Below, piece by piece: positions 26,000 to 35,921 of a DNA stretch of 64,000 nt (its first letter is position 1; each line of letters begins with the position of its first letter). Below the pieces are notes generated by a model. It saw only the letters and a list, made by a program, of their open reading frames with translations, did no database searches and was not told the origin of the DNA. The stretch covers positions 62,001 through 126,000 of the forward strand of contig JBBCJB010000020.1 in the NCBI GenBank assembly GCA_037190485.1. Reading direction: 5' to 3'. The DNA comes from Parapedobacter sp037190485 (GTDB lineage: Bacteria; Bacteroidota; Bacteroidia; Sphingobacteriales; Sphingobacteriaceae). The position numbers and the translations under genes were made by a program.

Positions 26000-28007
26000 A
26001 AGGGCCTACAAGATTGGTCGGGTCGACCCAACCGACCGGCAATGCGCCGTCTGTCCAGTTGTTGTCTACCATGGTCAGGTTAGCCAACGCGCCGGTCCGT
26101 TGGGCTTGCGGCGCATGGGGACCTGTATTGTTTGACACCGTACCAAACGTGAAGCCATAGGAATTGATCCTCGGCATCCCCCTTGGATCCCCCAGCTGAT
26201 AGGTACCCGGTGTTTTCCGGAACCGGTTGCCTGCTATTAGCAGATTTCGAGTCCCCCCGATACCGATGGCGTTGACATGCGGGGCGATGATATCGTTGTT
26301 CCGAATCGTAAAATAGTCGAAATAATAGTCGTCTCCAGGCTCAACGTAGTTTCCACCGGTCATGGAATTGGGTACGATAAACATGCAATGGGTATATGTA
26401 TCGGACAGGTCGAAGCGATTGCTTTCAATCAATACGTTCACACTGGCATGGTTTCCCGGATCTGCGTTGGCAAACTGGATGGCATCTGGATGACGCGCGG
26501 ACTCGGGCGACCTGGTCTCGTCGATATAGTCATTCTCGACGACATTGTTTCGAATGGTCAGCCCGTCGTGCGGTCTAAAGATACGTATCGCGTCCATTCC
26601 CCGTCTGGTAAACCGGTTGTATTCGATGACGATGTCTACGTTTCGATTATTTGGTTCATTCAAGGTTTCTATCCCGATGTGCCAAAAATCAAATGTGCAA
26701 TTCCGGAATACGACATCGGTCAGGAAACCATACCGGATAGCCCTTGAACTGGGATAACCGAAAGCGTCCGTGAGGCTGCTACCGTCAAACAGGAAACCGT
26801 CAAAGGTAAAGTTGGTTACCCTACGTAGCAGCAACCCGTTGTGCGATGCGAATACCGGCGGATTGTTGCGGTCCGCGGCTCGGACAACGACCATTTCGGA
26901 CTTATGGACATTATTGACTTCCAGGGCATCATAGACACCCGGCTGGCAAAGGATCAAGTCGCCTCCTGCACTGTTCGTCATCGCGTTCAACAGCGCCGCG
27001 CTGTTAGACACTGTCCAAGTCTGGAATTGTTCCTGTATCAGGTTTACGGATCGCACCGGTCCCTGCAACCACTCGTTGATCGTAGCACTCACCGTCACAT
27101 CGTTGGCAGCGCCCGAGCGGCCGAAACTGATGTTATAGGCATATTCGTAACCGGATGCAAATGACGTTGCCTCCAAGTTCCATACGAATACCTCCGCATC
27201 TGGCGTCCCGGGACGGAGCTCAAAGGTAACAGACACCGTATTCGCGGCAATTTCAGCCGGAAGGACAATCGCCTCGTAAGCCTGGCCATTGGTTACCGTG
27301 GCCGGAGTGATCGTGCCTGGTGTACCGGTAGCGTCCATAATACCGTTGGACAGGTTGAACGAAGCCCTCGTGTTCATACCGCTTATCGTGATGGCCATGC
27401 CTTGCAAATCTGTCCCTGTCACCCCCGCACCGGCGGAAGTGTTGATCAGCAGCCGTGTCAATTGGTGGGTAAAGGCCAGGTTGATCGGCCCGCTGGCGGA
27501 TTGGCCATATCCCTGACCACTGTTATCTGCCGTCGCGTAGAGCAAATCGATGGCTGCCAGGTCGCTTTGGTCGGCCACGTCCACCGCGTAGCTACCTAGC
27601 CCGGCAATACTCGCATCGTGCGGGTAATAGCTGATGAAATCCACCTGGCCATTGGCTGGATAATACACTTCGCTACCCGATGCTGCGGCGAATGACCCGT
27701 TACCACCGGTCACATACCGCTTGTTCGCAGCCCCCTCCACGATGGTGGTGCCGCCGTTGGCCACCATGAATACGCCGATTGCATCGTTACTTTCCCAAGT
27801 GTTGTTGTTCACCGCTGCTGAAATATCGCCTCCCCGACCAATACTCGCTGTCTTCAACGGGATTGCCTTTTGAGCTGCATTGATATTCGACACGAACGAT
27901 ACGGCAACACGGTCACCGTCTTCAACCAACCTGTCAGGCTTTTCGCAAGAAAAAGCCAAGGCACACCCCGCGGCGAAAATCGCCGTCATTGTTTTTGCTT
28001 TCATCAT
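25980..28007 (-). CDS. Surface lipoprotein: fimbrillin-like domain fused to a parallel beta-helix
   Basis: 675 residues with a lipoprotein signal ending in AFSCEK (Cys21). Residues about 30-320 look like Bacteroidota fimbrillin-family (Mfa1/FimA-like) modules: two beta-sandwich parts with TWESNDAIGVFM, PANGQVDFISYYPHD and LAFTHQLTRLLI phrases. Residues about 330-660 form a right-handed parallel beta-helix with repeated short strands (FRNCTFDF, IEYNRFTRRG, IRNNVVENDY, IESNRFDLSD), like chondroitinase-B or PL6 lyases. I could not identify catalytic residues. It lies between SusD and the esterase, so it may be a surface glycan-binding protein or lyase exposed on the outer membrane. The fusion is unusual. 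Confidence 0.75.
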   Translation of the reverse strand: MMKAKTMTAIFAAGCALAFSCEKPDRLVEDGDRVAVSFVSNINAAQKAIPLKTASIGRGGDISAAVNNNTWESNDAIGVFMVANGGTTIVEGAANKRYVTGGNGSFAAASGSEVYYPANGQVDFISYYPHDASIAGLGSYAVDVADQSDLAAIDLLYATADNSGQGYGQSASGPINLAFTHQLTRLLINTSAGAGVTGTDLQGMAITISGMNTRASFNLSNGIMDATGTPGTITPATVTNGQAYEAIVLPAEIAANTVSVTFELRPGTPDAEVFVWNLEATSFASGYEYAYNISFGRSGAANDVTVSATINEWLQGPVRSVNLIQEQFQTWTVSNSAALLNAMTNSAGGDLILCQPGVYDALEVNNVHKSEMVVVRAADRNNPPVFASHNGLLLRRVTNFTFDGFLFDGSSLTDAFGYPSSRAIRYGFLTDVVFRNCTFDFWHIGIETLNEPNNRNVDIVIEYNRFTRRGMDAIRIFRPHDGLTIRNNVVENDYIDETRSPESARHPDAIQFANADPGNHASVNVLIESNRFDLSDTYTHCMFIVPNSMTGGNYVEPGDDYYFDYFTIRNNDIIAPHVNAIGIGGTRNLLIAGNRFRKTPGTYQLGDPRGMPRINSYGFTFGTVSNNTGPHAPQAQRTGALANLTMVDNNWTDGALPVGWVDPTNLVGPYAYENN

Positions 28008-28060
28008 GAATTTAGTTTATAAATTTAAAAATTGATTTGCATTGTCCAAACCTGATATGG

Positions 28061-29770
28061 CTACCAGCCAGCGTTCTGTTCTAACGCCGCATTCATCTCA
28101 CGCTCTTGTCCGGGAATCGGCCAAAGGTAGTCGCGTTCCGTAAATACACGCGTATACTGTACTTCTCCGAAGAGATTGCGGTGCACCAAGCCGTTTAGCT
28201 TTTGCTGAGCGATTCCCCATCGTCTCAAATCGGAGAAGGAATGTCCTTCACCAGCCAATTCCACCCTCCGCTCGTGTACGATGCGGTCAAACAGCTCCTG
28301 TTTGGTCGTAACCTGCAACCATTCCGGACCGCTGTTCAATCCAGGCATGCCTACGCGGGCGCGCACCTTATTCAGCTCGACCACGCCCTTCTCAAGCTGC
28401 CCATCTTCGTTATAGGATTCAGCAAGCATCAACAAAACATCGCCAAGGCGAATCAGTGGGAAATTGAAAGGAGTATGTTCACGCACCGTAATCGCACCGT
28501 TTTCGTTACCCTCGGGTACAAACTTACGCCACATGTAGGTGAAACGGCCGGAATTGTTACGGGCCAATCCAAAGTTTTCGTTTACGCCTTGGGCAACCAC
28601 AAATTGCAACATCCGGACATTGATGTTGCCTACAAAGCCTAGGTGATACGAGTACGGCACAAATATCGTAGCCATCAATCGTGGATCACGGCCCCGGTAT
28701 ATGTCGCCCAATAACGCCGTATCCGGCACGGAAGTAAGCGTTCCGGAACTTTGAGTTGCCAAAAGCGCGTTGCGCTTCACTTGGCTATCTTCGTTGAATC
28801 CTGGGATATATTCGTTCCAATCAAATGGAGTTCCATCCTTGTTTTCGTAACTGTCTGCAAGCTCTGTGGCAGGCAGGCCAAAATTCTGGCCGCCAAAAGA
28901 GCCACGGAAGCCAATGTAACTGGTAAATGGCAAACCGTAATTGAGCCCAACCCCACCCAATGTCTGGATAGCAAAGATGATTTCACTGCTTTGATGTCCT
29001 ATCAACTTGAAAAGGCCCGCATAGTCTGGATAGAGCGCATGACCATGATTATGTGATCTGTTGTAAACCACCTCCTCAAAGTCTGCGATTGCATTCTTCC
29101 ACTCTTTTGCATAAAGATAAGCCTTGCCGCGCAAGGCATAGGCCGCTGACTTGGTTGCTCGTCCGTATTCTGCCTGCGGCCACGATACCGGGAGATCGGC
29201 TATGGCTTGGGTAAGGTCGCTGATAATCGACGCGTAGACTTCCGCCGCGGTATTCCGGGGCTTCGTCAAGTTATTGAAGTCGGCATTCAAATCGATTGAT
29301 TCGTCATAGATGGGTACCCCGCCGTAATAACTGACCAGCTCCAAATAATGCAGTGCACGTAGGAATCGGGCTTCCCCAAGGATAGGACCTTTGATCGCAG
29401 CATCCAATTCCGCTTCCGATACCCGCCGAACGACTTGGTTCGCGCGCTGCACGCCATCATACATGTGGCGCCAGTAATTGTAAGAATGGGCTGTCCGTTC
29501 GTTGGCCGTACCAATCATAAAGCTTAGGTACCCGTTTTCCTGCCAGCCCCAGGCGATGCCGCCCATGTTATCATGCATATTTTTCTTGCCGAACGCGTCG
29601 TCGCGCCGCAGTCCACCATACACGCCCATAATGGCCTGCTTGGCATGTTCGGGCGTCTTGTAAAAGGTTTCTGAACTGATTCGATCAAATGGTGCTGTGT
29701 CTAATTTAACACAACCAGCCGCTAGGTAGGCAATCAGTGCCAACACCAGGTATTTTACATTTCGTTTCAT
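28061..29770 (-). CDS. susD: SusD/RagB family outer-membrane lipoprotein
   Basis: 569 residues with a lipoprotein signal, YLAAGCVKLD (cysteine at about residue 20). The SusD-type TPR fold is seen in SSETFYKTPEHAKQAIMGVY, ARFLRALHYLELV and RAKAYLYAKEWKNA-like repeats, and in a C-terminal ARVGMPGLNSGPEW...LFDRIVHERRVELAGEGH block near the end. SusD proteins lie over SusC on the cell surface and hand oligosaccharides to it. It follows SusC by only 19 bp. The ligand is unknown; the linked GH28 and esterases suggest a pectic glycan. Confidence 0.93.
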   Translation of the reverse strand: MKRNVKYLVLALIAYLAAGCVKLDTAPFDRISSETFYKTPEHAKQAIMGVYGGLRRDDAFGKKNMHDNMGGIAWGWQENGYLSFMIGTANERTAHSYNYWRHMYDGVQRANQVVRRVSEAELDAAIKGPILGEARFLRALHYLELVSYYGGVPIYDESIDLNADFNNLTKPRNTAAEVYASIISDLTQAIADLPVSWPQAEYGRATKSAAYALRGKAYLYAKEWKNAIADFEEVVYNRSHNHGHALYPDYAGLFKLIGHQSSEIIFAIQTLGGVGLNYGLPFTSYIGFRGSFGGQNFGLPATELADSYENKDGTPFDWNEYIPGFNEDSQVKRNALLATQSSGTLTSVPDTALLGDIYRGRDPRLMATIFVPYSYHLGFVGNINVRMLQFVVAQGVNENFGLARNNSGRFTYMWRKFVPEGNENGAITVREHTPFNFPLIRLGDVLLMLAESYNEDGQLEKGVVELNKVRARVGMPGLNSGPEWLQVTTKQELFDRIVHERRVELAGEGHSFSDLRRWGIAQQKLNGLVHRNLFGEVQYTRVFTERDYLWPIPGQEREMNAALEQNAGW

Positions 29771-29789
29771 AGCTACTATACGTAGTTGA

Positions 29790-32700
29790 TTAAAAATCGA
29801 TGGTTAATCCGATGGTGGATTGTTTCATGGTGGGGTAGTTGAAACTGTCAATACCCGAACTACCTCCCCTGATTTCCGGATCGAACCCATTGTAATTCGT
29901 GAACGTGAGCAAATTTTCAAAGCTGCAGTATACACGGATCGACTCCAGCGCCATTCTTTTGGCCCAAGGTGACGGAATACGATAGCCCAATTGGACATTT
30001 TTAAGCCGAACATACCGTTTATCCACGATCCAAAAATCGCTGATCGCCTTGTTTACGGGTGCAGACCAATCCAACAACCGCGGGTAGGTTGCATCCGTCC
30101 GACCCGGTATCCATCGACCGTCGGCGACCTCTTTATTTATCTGCACTTGGGTCGCGGGAGTAGGTGTACGCCATTCATCCAACCAATAATCTTTCAATGA
30201 ACTCACCCCTTGCACCAAACAGGAGAAATCCAGGCCTTTCCAATTCAATGCGAACGTAACACCATAAGAAAACCGCGGGGTATTTCCATTGCCCACAACG
30301 TACCGATCCTCATTGTTGACTATTCCATCGCCATTCAGATCTTTATACAGCAAATCTCCCAATTGAGGCGTCCCGAACGTTGCGAACGGATTGACCTTAT
30401 TGCCATTGGCGTTTACAGGCGCATTGTCTATCATCTGCTGCACCAAGGCGAGATCCGCATCGGTTTGCACAATGCGGTCTGCAGCCAATACATACAACAC
30501 ATTGATCGGATAACCTTCTTGGAGAAGGGTCTCATCCGTAATCGTTCGTTCGTCGCCCTTGAATTTGGTCACGTTGTTTTTGACGTAAGCCAAGTTCGTA
30601 CCGACTTGATAATTTACATTGCCGAGGCGGTTACTCCAATTGAGATCCAACTCCAGGCCTCGGTTATTGACCCGGGCTGCGTTTTGATTGGGCAGCGATG
30701 CGGTACCCCGCACGTGGGGTGCGGGTAGGTTAATCAAGATGTTGCGGGTATCCTTATCAAAATATTCCAATGACCCGGTCAACGAATTGTTAAGCAACCT
30801 GAAATCCAACCCGACATTAGCTACATACGTGCTTTCCCACGTAATGATGGCGTTGGCAATGGCGGTCTGGGCAAACCCCGTTTGCAGCGTCCCGTTCAGG
30901 ATGTAATTGGACGAGGCATACAGTGCTTGGTACTCGTAGTTGCCAATGCTGTTGTTCCCCAAGCTCCCGTAAGAAGCCCGCAATTTGAGTTCGTCTATCC
31001 AGCCGACGTTACGCATGAAATCTTCTTGAGACAAACGCCAACCAGCCGAAACGGAAGGAAAGGCTCCCCAACGCGTCGATCCAGCGCGAAAGCGTGAAGA
31101 ACCATCGTACCGCAGGTTGGCCTCCAACAGGTACTTTTCGTTCCAATCCAGGTTCAACCGGCCGAAATAGGAATTCATACCCCAATCCGAAGCGTTGCCA
31201 CCAGCATCGGCATCAACCGTTGCCGCATCGATAACGGATAGCGAAGGATCGATCAAATCGTACTTCTGGGCTTCAAACCAGGATGATTTGTAATACTCTT
31301 GACTGAGACCTGCCATAGCATGGACATTCAATAACCCCAAGACGTTATTTTGGTAGCGTATCACGCCATCCCAAAATCTGCGTTGGGTCTTTTCTTGCCG
31401 ATTCATCACATAGGTCCTTCCCGAAGCCGGGATAACGATTTCATTGGTCCGGAAATTCCAGCGATCGATAAAATTCGGCCGCTCCTCTCTCAGAAAACCG
31501 GTCTCCTCAAGGTTATACGAGCCCTCAAGGGTCAATCCCTTGATTGGGTTAAGAACCCCGAAAAATCGTGTAGCCAGCCGATCGCCACGAGCGTCTCCCT
31601 TTAATGTGTTAACCGTGGCTAAAAGATTATTCGTATTTGCCCCCAGCGGGCTGTTGCTACCGCCATAACGGCCGTCTGGATGCCGATACACCATGGCTGG
31701 ATTAGTGTTCGCAATCCATCGAAAGCCCGCCCCATCCAATCGGTAAGACCCCAAGTCGGTGCCTGTACGCGTACCATTGGCCAGTACACCAACCGTTAGG
31801 TAGGGCTTTACCTTGGCTTCCAGATTAATCCGACCGGAATAACGCCTGAACCCGGTGTTCTCGATGATACCTGGATTGTCTAAGTAACCGAACGAACTGA
31901 ATACCTTGACGCGCTCGGTACCACCCGTAACAGCCACGTTGTGGTTCTGTGAAATGACGTCAGACCCAAAAAGATCCCGCCAGTCGGTGTTGGAATACGC
32001 ATACGGGTCGCCACCGGCGTTTGCGCGCCAAAGATCGATATGCTCCTGCAAGAAAGGCCCTTGCGATCCGGGGTTGGTATTGGTAGCAGACTCATTGTAG
32101 AGTTCCATATGCCTCGCAAAATCCGAAACCGTTTCCACAAGACTCGTAGCCCGTTGCGCGGCCAAATATCCGTTATAGTTGATGTTAAGCGCACCTTCCT
32201 TCCCTTTTTTTGTCGTGATAAGAATGACCCCGTTGGCGGCGCGAGACCCGTAGATCGCCGCCGAAGAGGCATCTTTAAGTACCGATATCGTCTCGACGTC
32301 CTGCGGGTTGAGGTTGTTCATGTTAGATTCTACACCATCCACGATCACCAACGGCGCTGCGTTGTTGAGCGTCCCTCTGCCACGGATGAGCAAGGTAGCC
32401 CCATCGCCACCTGGTCTGGCGTTACCTTGGTTGGCGGTAAGCCCGGCAGCCAACCCATGCAGGCTCGACGAAAGGGAGGTAATAGGCCTGCTTTCAGCCA
32501 CTTCGCTCATATTGATGGTTGAAACCGCGCCGGTAAGATTCACTTTCTTCTGTACACCATAGCCGACCACGACCACCTCGTCCAAATCTGACGAAGCCTC
32601 ATGGAGCACGACGGTCAACGTCGTTTGCGCCCCTACGGCGATTTGCCTTGGCGTGTAGCCAACGATCCGGAAATCCAATACTTCGTTCCGTTCAGCCTGG

Positions 32701-33272
32701 ATCTGGAAATTACCCGCGTCATCGGTTGCGGTACCCCGCGACGTTCCGTGTACCAATACCGACACGCCCCCTAGTGGATTGCCGAGCGAATCCGTTACTT
32801 TGCCGCGCAAAACCAGTTGCAGCGCTTCTCTGGTCGGTACCGGTCGGCTAATGTCGTTAGGGGACACGGACGTTCGATTCAACACGACAACATTCTCCTG
32901 GATCTCGAACCCATAAGATTTTCCATGGAAAATCTTTTCCAAGGTTTGCGCGATGTCCTCGTTCTCGACGGCTACCGAGATTTTGCCAAGACCGGCCAGG
33001 TCCTTCTTGTTGTAGAAGAACGTATACCCGCTTTGTTGCTCGATTTTCCGTAGTACCTCAGCCAGTGAGACACCACGTTCATTCAACGTAATCCGCTGCC
33101 CGAAGACGTGAGCCGACACCTGGATGGAGCATGCGGTGAGTAAAAGTGCTATCAATTTGATGCGCATAATTACGCTATTGGTTAATAATGAAGCGATGCT
33201 TCGTTTTTTCCTACGCGGAATGCAGCAAGGTTTATTTATAGTCAGCCCCTTGCGCGATTGATCATAATTCAT
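29790..33272 (-). CDS. susC: SusC/RagA family TonB-dependent transporter with STN domain
   Basis: 1160 residues from ATG at 33272. That start was preferred to TTG/ATG alternatives (33296, 33167) because CAAATGTATGAA at the start is also found at the other susC start at 46612; 33167 would begin exactly at the signal peptide (MRIKLIALLL). After the signal comes an STN (secretin/TonB short N-terminal) domain at about 65-120, so transport is linked to the FecR/sigma pair upstream, then a carboxypeptidase-D-like barrel-plug linker domain, the TonB-box region EVVVVGYG, the plug with VLKDASSAAIYGSRAAN and a 22-strand beta-barrel ending in an aromatic residue. It imports oligosaccharides with energy from TonB. 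Confidence 0.94.
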   Translation of the reverse strand: MNYDQSRKGLTINKPCCIPRRKKRSIASLLTNSVIMRIKLIALLLTACSIQVSAHVFGQRITLNERGVSLAEVLRKIEQQSGYTFFYNKKDLAGLGKISVAVENEDIAQTLEKIFHGKSYGFEIQENVVVLNRTSVSPNDISRPVPTREALQLVLRGKVTDSLGNPLGGVSVLVHGTSRGTATDDAGNFQIQAERNEVLDFRIVGYTPRQIAVGAQTTLTVVLHEASSDLDEVVVVGYGVQKKVNLTGAVSTINMSEVAESRPITSLSSSLHGLAAGLTANQGNARPGGDGATLLIRGRGTLNNAAPLVIVDGVESNMNNLNPQDVETISVLKDASSAAIYGSRAANGVILITTKKGKEGALNINYNGYLAAQRATSLVETVSDFARHMELYNESATNTNPGSQGPFLQEHIDLWRANAGGDPYAYSNTDWRDLFGSDVISQNHNVAVTGGTERVKVFSSFGYLDNPGIIENTGFRRYSGRINLEAKVKPYLTVGVLANGTRTGTDLGSYRLDGAGFRWIANTNPAMVYRHPDGRYGGSNSPLGANTNNLLATVNTLKGDARGDRLATRFFGVLNPIKGLTLEGSYNLEETGFLREERPNFIDRWNFRTNEIVIPASGRTYVMNRQEKTQRRFWDGVIRYQNNVLGLLNVHAMAGLSQEYYKSSWFEAQKYDLIDPSLSVIDAATVDADAGGNASDWGMNSYFGRLNLDWNEKYLLEANLRYDGSSRFRAGSTRWGAFPSVSAGWRLSQEDFMRNVGWIDELKLRASYGSLGNNSIGNYEYQALYASSNYILNGTLQTGFAQTAIANAIITWESTYVANVGLDFRLLNNSLTGSLEYFDKDTRNILINLPAPHVRGTASLPNQNAARVNNRGLELDLNWSNRLGNVNYQVGTNLAYVKNNVTKFKGDERTITDETLLQEGYPINVLYVLAADRIVQTDADLALVQQMIDNAPVNANGNKVNPFATFGTPQLGDLLYKDLNGDGIVNNEDRYVVGNGNTPRFSYGVTFALNWKGLDFSCLVQGVSSLKDYWLDEWRTPTPATQVQINKEVADGRWIPGRTDATYPRLLDWSAPVNKAISDFWIVDKRYVRLKNVQLGYRIPSPWAKRMALESIRVYCSFENLLTFTNYNGFDPEIRGGSSGIDSFNYPTMKQSTIGLTIDF

Positions 33273-33335
33273 ACATTTGTATGGTTGGGTGGACAATTAG
33301 TTACTATTCGAGAAAAACGGCTGTTTCCCCAGCAC

Positions 33336-33368
33336 ATGGTCGGCAGTGTTGCGAGCGCTTCCGACCAT
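33336..33368. promoter_or_regulatory. Hairpin in the fecR-susC gap of the large locus
   Basis: ATGGTCGG (33336-33343) pairs with CCGACCAT (33361-33368) around a 17-nt loop. It sits between the fecR stop and the susC start. There is no T-run, so it is probably not a simple terminator; a role as operator or mRNA element is possible. Confidence 0.35.
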
Positions 33369-33442
33369 TCTGTTTTGGAAACTCCGGGCTACGTTGGTCT
33401 TCTATTTTTCATATCATCATATGCTAGCTTCATAAACTGGTA

Positions 33443-34606
33443 TTATTTCTTTGGCATTATATGTAGTTGGCGATCCGCCTTCAGCTCGAAATTGACCCCC
33501 GTTCCCTTCAACACCCGGAGGGCCGTAGCCAGGCTGACCGTGCGCGGTATTTTTCCGACAAATAAATCATCCGCATCCATGGAGTCATAATGCACGTCGA
33601 TATCGTACCATCGCGACAACTGATCGAGCACGGTATAGATATCCGCGTCGTTAAAATAAAAATAGCCATTTTTCCAGGCCGTGAATTCATCGACATCCAC
33701 ATCCTGCACCGTCAATCCTTGGGCCATAAAAACAGCCTGCTTACCTGGCACTAGGTTCACGCTGCTTCGGTTGGGATGATGTACACGTACCGCACCTTCT
33801 ACCAGCGTTGTACGGATCTGTGCCCCTTTATCGCCGATATCGTACGCATTGACATTAAACTGGGTACCCAAAACCTCAATCTGTTGGTTTCCGGTACGGA
33901 CAACAAATGGCACCTTTCTTCCAGCCTCTATTGGATGATGGACAGGCTTTACGTCGAAATAAGCCTCGCCATTCAAAAGTTCAACCTCACGGATCGTTGA
34001 TGCGAACGACACCGGATACCGCAAGGCCGATGCAGCATTCAACCACACCCTCGAACCATCGGGCAACGTAACCTGATACTCGCCGCCTCTGGGGGTCGAC
34101 AAGGTATAAAACTGGCTTTCATAATCGATGGCATCCGCCTCAAGCACGGCCGTACCATCACCATAGCGTAAACCGTCGTCCAAAATTAGCTCCCCTTGCG
34201 CTTCATTGAGCGCTATGGTACGTCCATCCGCAAATTGTAACGTTGCCCTATTGGCGCCCGGTTGCACATCATATGCCGCGTTCTTGACCGCAACGGTGTC
34301 GCCCGCGGATTGGTACCACAACAAGATTCCAACCGACAACAGCAACAACAGCGACGCCGCGACAGCGACAATCCGCGCATTGACCAACTTCCGCTTGCCA
34401 GGCTCCACGTTTGCAAATGTTTGCTTCACTTTTGCCAGTATACGATCCCTCAACACCGCTTCATCACCTGCAAAAGATACGGGAATAGCCAACTGGTCAT
34501 CGTCGTGCGCATTGTACCACGCGGCGAATTCCGCCTTCTCGGACTCCGTTATGGTACCGTCGATCCATTTTGCTGCCAATTTCCGATATCGTTTATCCTC
34601 GGTCAT
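33443..34606 (-). CDS. fecR: FecR family anti-sigma factor
   Basis: 387 residues. The N-terminal cytoplasmic part (about 1-70) carries the helical anti-sigma region; a membrane segment follows at about 75-95 (ARIVAVAASLLLLLSVGILLWYQ). The periplasmic part contains the FecR domain with GGEYQVTLPDGSRVWLNAAS and FFVVRTGNQQIEVLGTQFN-like strands, and a C-terminal secretin/TonB-like DUF4974 module. FecR proteins relay the signal from the STN domain of the partner SusC to an ECF sigma factor. Here SusC is directly downstream, but the sigma factor gene is about 5 kb upstream, separated by three enzyme genes. Confidence 0.92.
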   Translation of the reverse strand: MTEDKRYRKLAAKWIDGTITESEKAEFAAWYNAHDDDQLAIPVSFAGDEAVLRDRILAKVKQTFANVEPGKRKLVNARIVAVAASLLLLLSVGILLWYQSAGDTVAVKNAAYDVQPGANRATLQFADGRTIALNEAQGELILDDGLRYGDGTAVLEADAIDYESQFYTLSTPRGGEYQVTLPDGSRVWLNAASALRYPVSFASTIREVELLNGEAYFDVKPVHHPIEAGRKVPFVVRTGNQQIEVLGTQFNVNAYDIGDKGAQIRTTLVEGAVRVHHPNRSSVNLVPGKQAVFMAQGLTVQDVDVDEFTAWKNGYFYFNDADIYTVLDQLSRWYDIDVHYDSMDADDLFVGKIPRTVSLATALRVLKGTGVNFELKADRQLHIMPKK

Positions 34607-34693
34607 AATTCTTGGTCTTTACGTTATGTACCCGATAGCCTATCGTTCCCTTACTTGCCGTATCTTTTTTTTTTCGATTGACATCTGCGTTGT

Positions 34694-35914
34694 CTATGGC
34701 AGGGGCTGGTCGTATGCATCTTTCCAATGCTGGGCGCATTCGGCCGCCATCGCTGCATTTGCCATGTGCACAGCGATGCTGCTCATTGCCCCCGATCTTG
34801 CATTGGATACCGGCAAGGTTCCATGCGTTATGCTTTCCGCGAATTCCCGGATCGCATTGGCCGTGGAATCCGCCAGACCATGCGCCTCGTCCACGCTGAT
34901 CGGTATCCCTTCGGCTAGCCATTGCGCCGATTCCGTGGCTCCCGTTATACCATCTACAGGCAACGCATCTTCATGGGGATACCGCTCCGGGAAAAGGATT
35001 CCCTGCTGGTCGCTATCGCGATTGACCTCAAGGGTTGCCTTCGTGCCGTAAAACCTCATGCGGAATCCTTCTTTCGCGTTTGTGGTCAAAGCGGTAAAAC
35101 GGGCCTTCACCCCACCCTCATATCGGTAAATGGCGGTGACGTTATCGAATGTTTCCCTACCGTCCCGCCAATAATCGATTCCGCCCATGCCCACTACGCC
35201 CGACGGATGACTTCCCAGCAACCAGTTGACCAAATCGACCTGATGGGAACATAATTCGGCCATCAACCCGCCAGAAAACGCGTTATACATCCGCCAATTG
35301 ACCAACGTTTCCAGCCTGGGGTCTAAGACTGGCCGACGCCAGTCGCCGTTGCGGTTCCATTGGCAATCGATGTAGGTAATCTTTCCACAGGAACCGCTAT
35401 CGATCAGCTTTTTGACCTGCCTGAACAACGGATTGGATCGCTCTTGGTAACCGACCTGAAAAACCGCCCGTGAATGGGATGCAGCAGCCCAGAGCTTAAG
35501 TGTCTGGCCGATATCGTGTGCCATCGTCTTTTCGCAATAGACATGCTTGCCGACGCTGATGGCATCCATGGCCATGGGAAAATGCAGGTGCAAGGGCGTA
35601 GCGATAACAACAGCATCGATGGCTTTATCGTCCAGCAGGTAACGGTAATCGCTGTAGGCGCCCACCTCGGCATCAGCCAATCGGCGACCAGCCGCCAAAT
35701 GGCTGCCCATAACGTCACAAACAGCCAACACGCTCATGCCACGTCCCCTTTGCCTGACCGCCTTCATCAATTGCTGCCCCCGTACTCCCATGCCGATGAA
35801 CCCTACGCTTACCGTGTCCGTTATGCGTCGATTGGCATGGGTTGCCACCGCCCCAATCCGGGGGATTCCGACCATCATCGCGGCACTGCCCCCCAAAAAC
35901 TCCCGCCTATTCAT
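34694..35914 (-). CDS. Gfo/Idh/MocA family oxidoreductase, Tat-exported
   Basis: 406 residues from ATG at 35914; a longer frame to 36058 would overlap the upstream gene and hide the Tat signal. The N-terminus MNRREFLGGSAAMMVG is a twin-arginine signal. The Rossmann NAD(P) loop is GFIGMGVRGQQL (about 39-50), and the usual EKP lysine motif is present as EKT (128-130) with the conserved histidine block CSHQVDLVNWL further on. Tat export fits a protein that must bind its dinucleotide cofactor before export. Substrate unknown; its neighbour upstream is a Tat-exported FAD oxidoreductase with a 7-bp gap, so the two probably act on the same substrate. Confidence 0.85.
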   Translation of the reverse strand: MNRREFLGGSAAMMVGIPRIGAVATHANRRITDTVSVGFIGMGVRGQQLMKAVRQRGRGMSVLAVCDVMGSHLAAGRRLADAEVGAYSDYRYLLDDKAIDAVVIATPLHLHFPMAMDAISVGKHVYCEKTMAHDIGQTLKLWAAASHSRAVFQVGYQERSNPLFRQVKKLIDSGSCGKITYIDCQWNRNGDWRRPVLDPRLETLVNWRMYNAFSGGLMAELCSHQVDLVNWLLGSHPSGVVGMGGIDYWRDGRETFDNVTAIYRYEGGVKARFTALTTNAKEGFRMRFYGTKATLEVNRDSDQQGILFPERYPHEDALPVDGITGATESAQWLAEGIPISVDEAHGLADSTANAIREFAESITHGTLPVSNARSGAMSSIAVHMANAAMAAECAQHWKDAYDQPLP

Positions 35915-35921
35915 CGAATGG

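Noticed and set aside
32040..32522. A plus-strand frame inside susC
   Set aside because: Shadow of the SusC plug region; no signal or domain.
33143..33167. Start of the large-locus susC at 33167
   Set aside because: It would begin exactly at the signal peptide and is possible, but 33272 shares CAAATGTATGAA with the other susC start; noted as the alternative.
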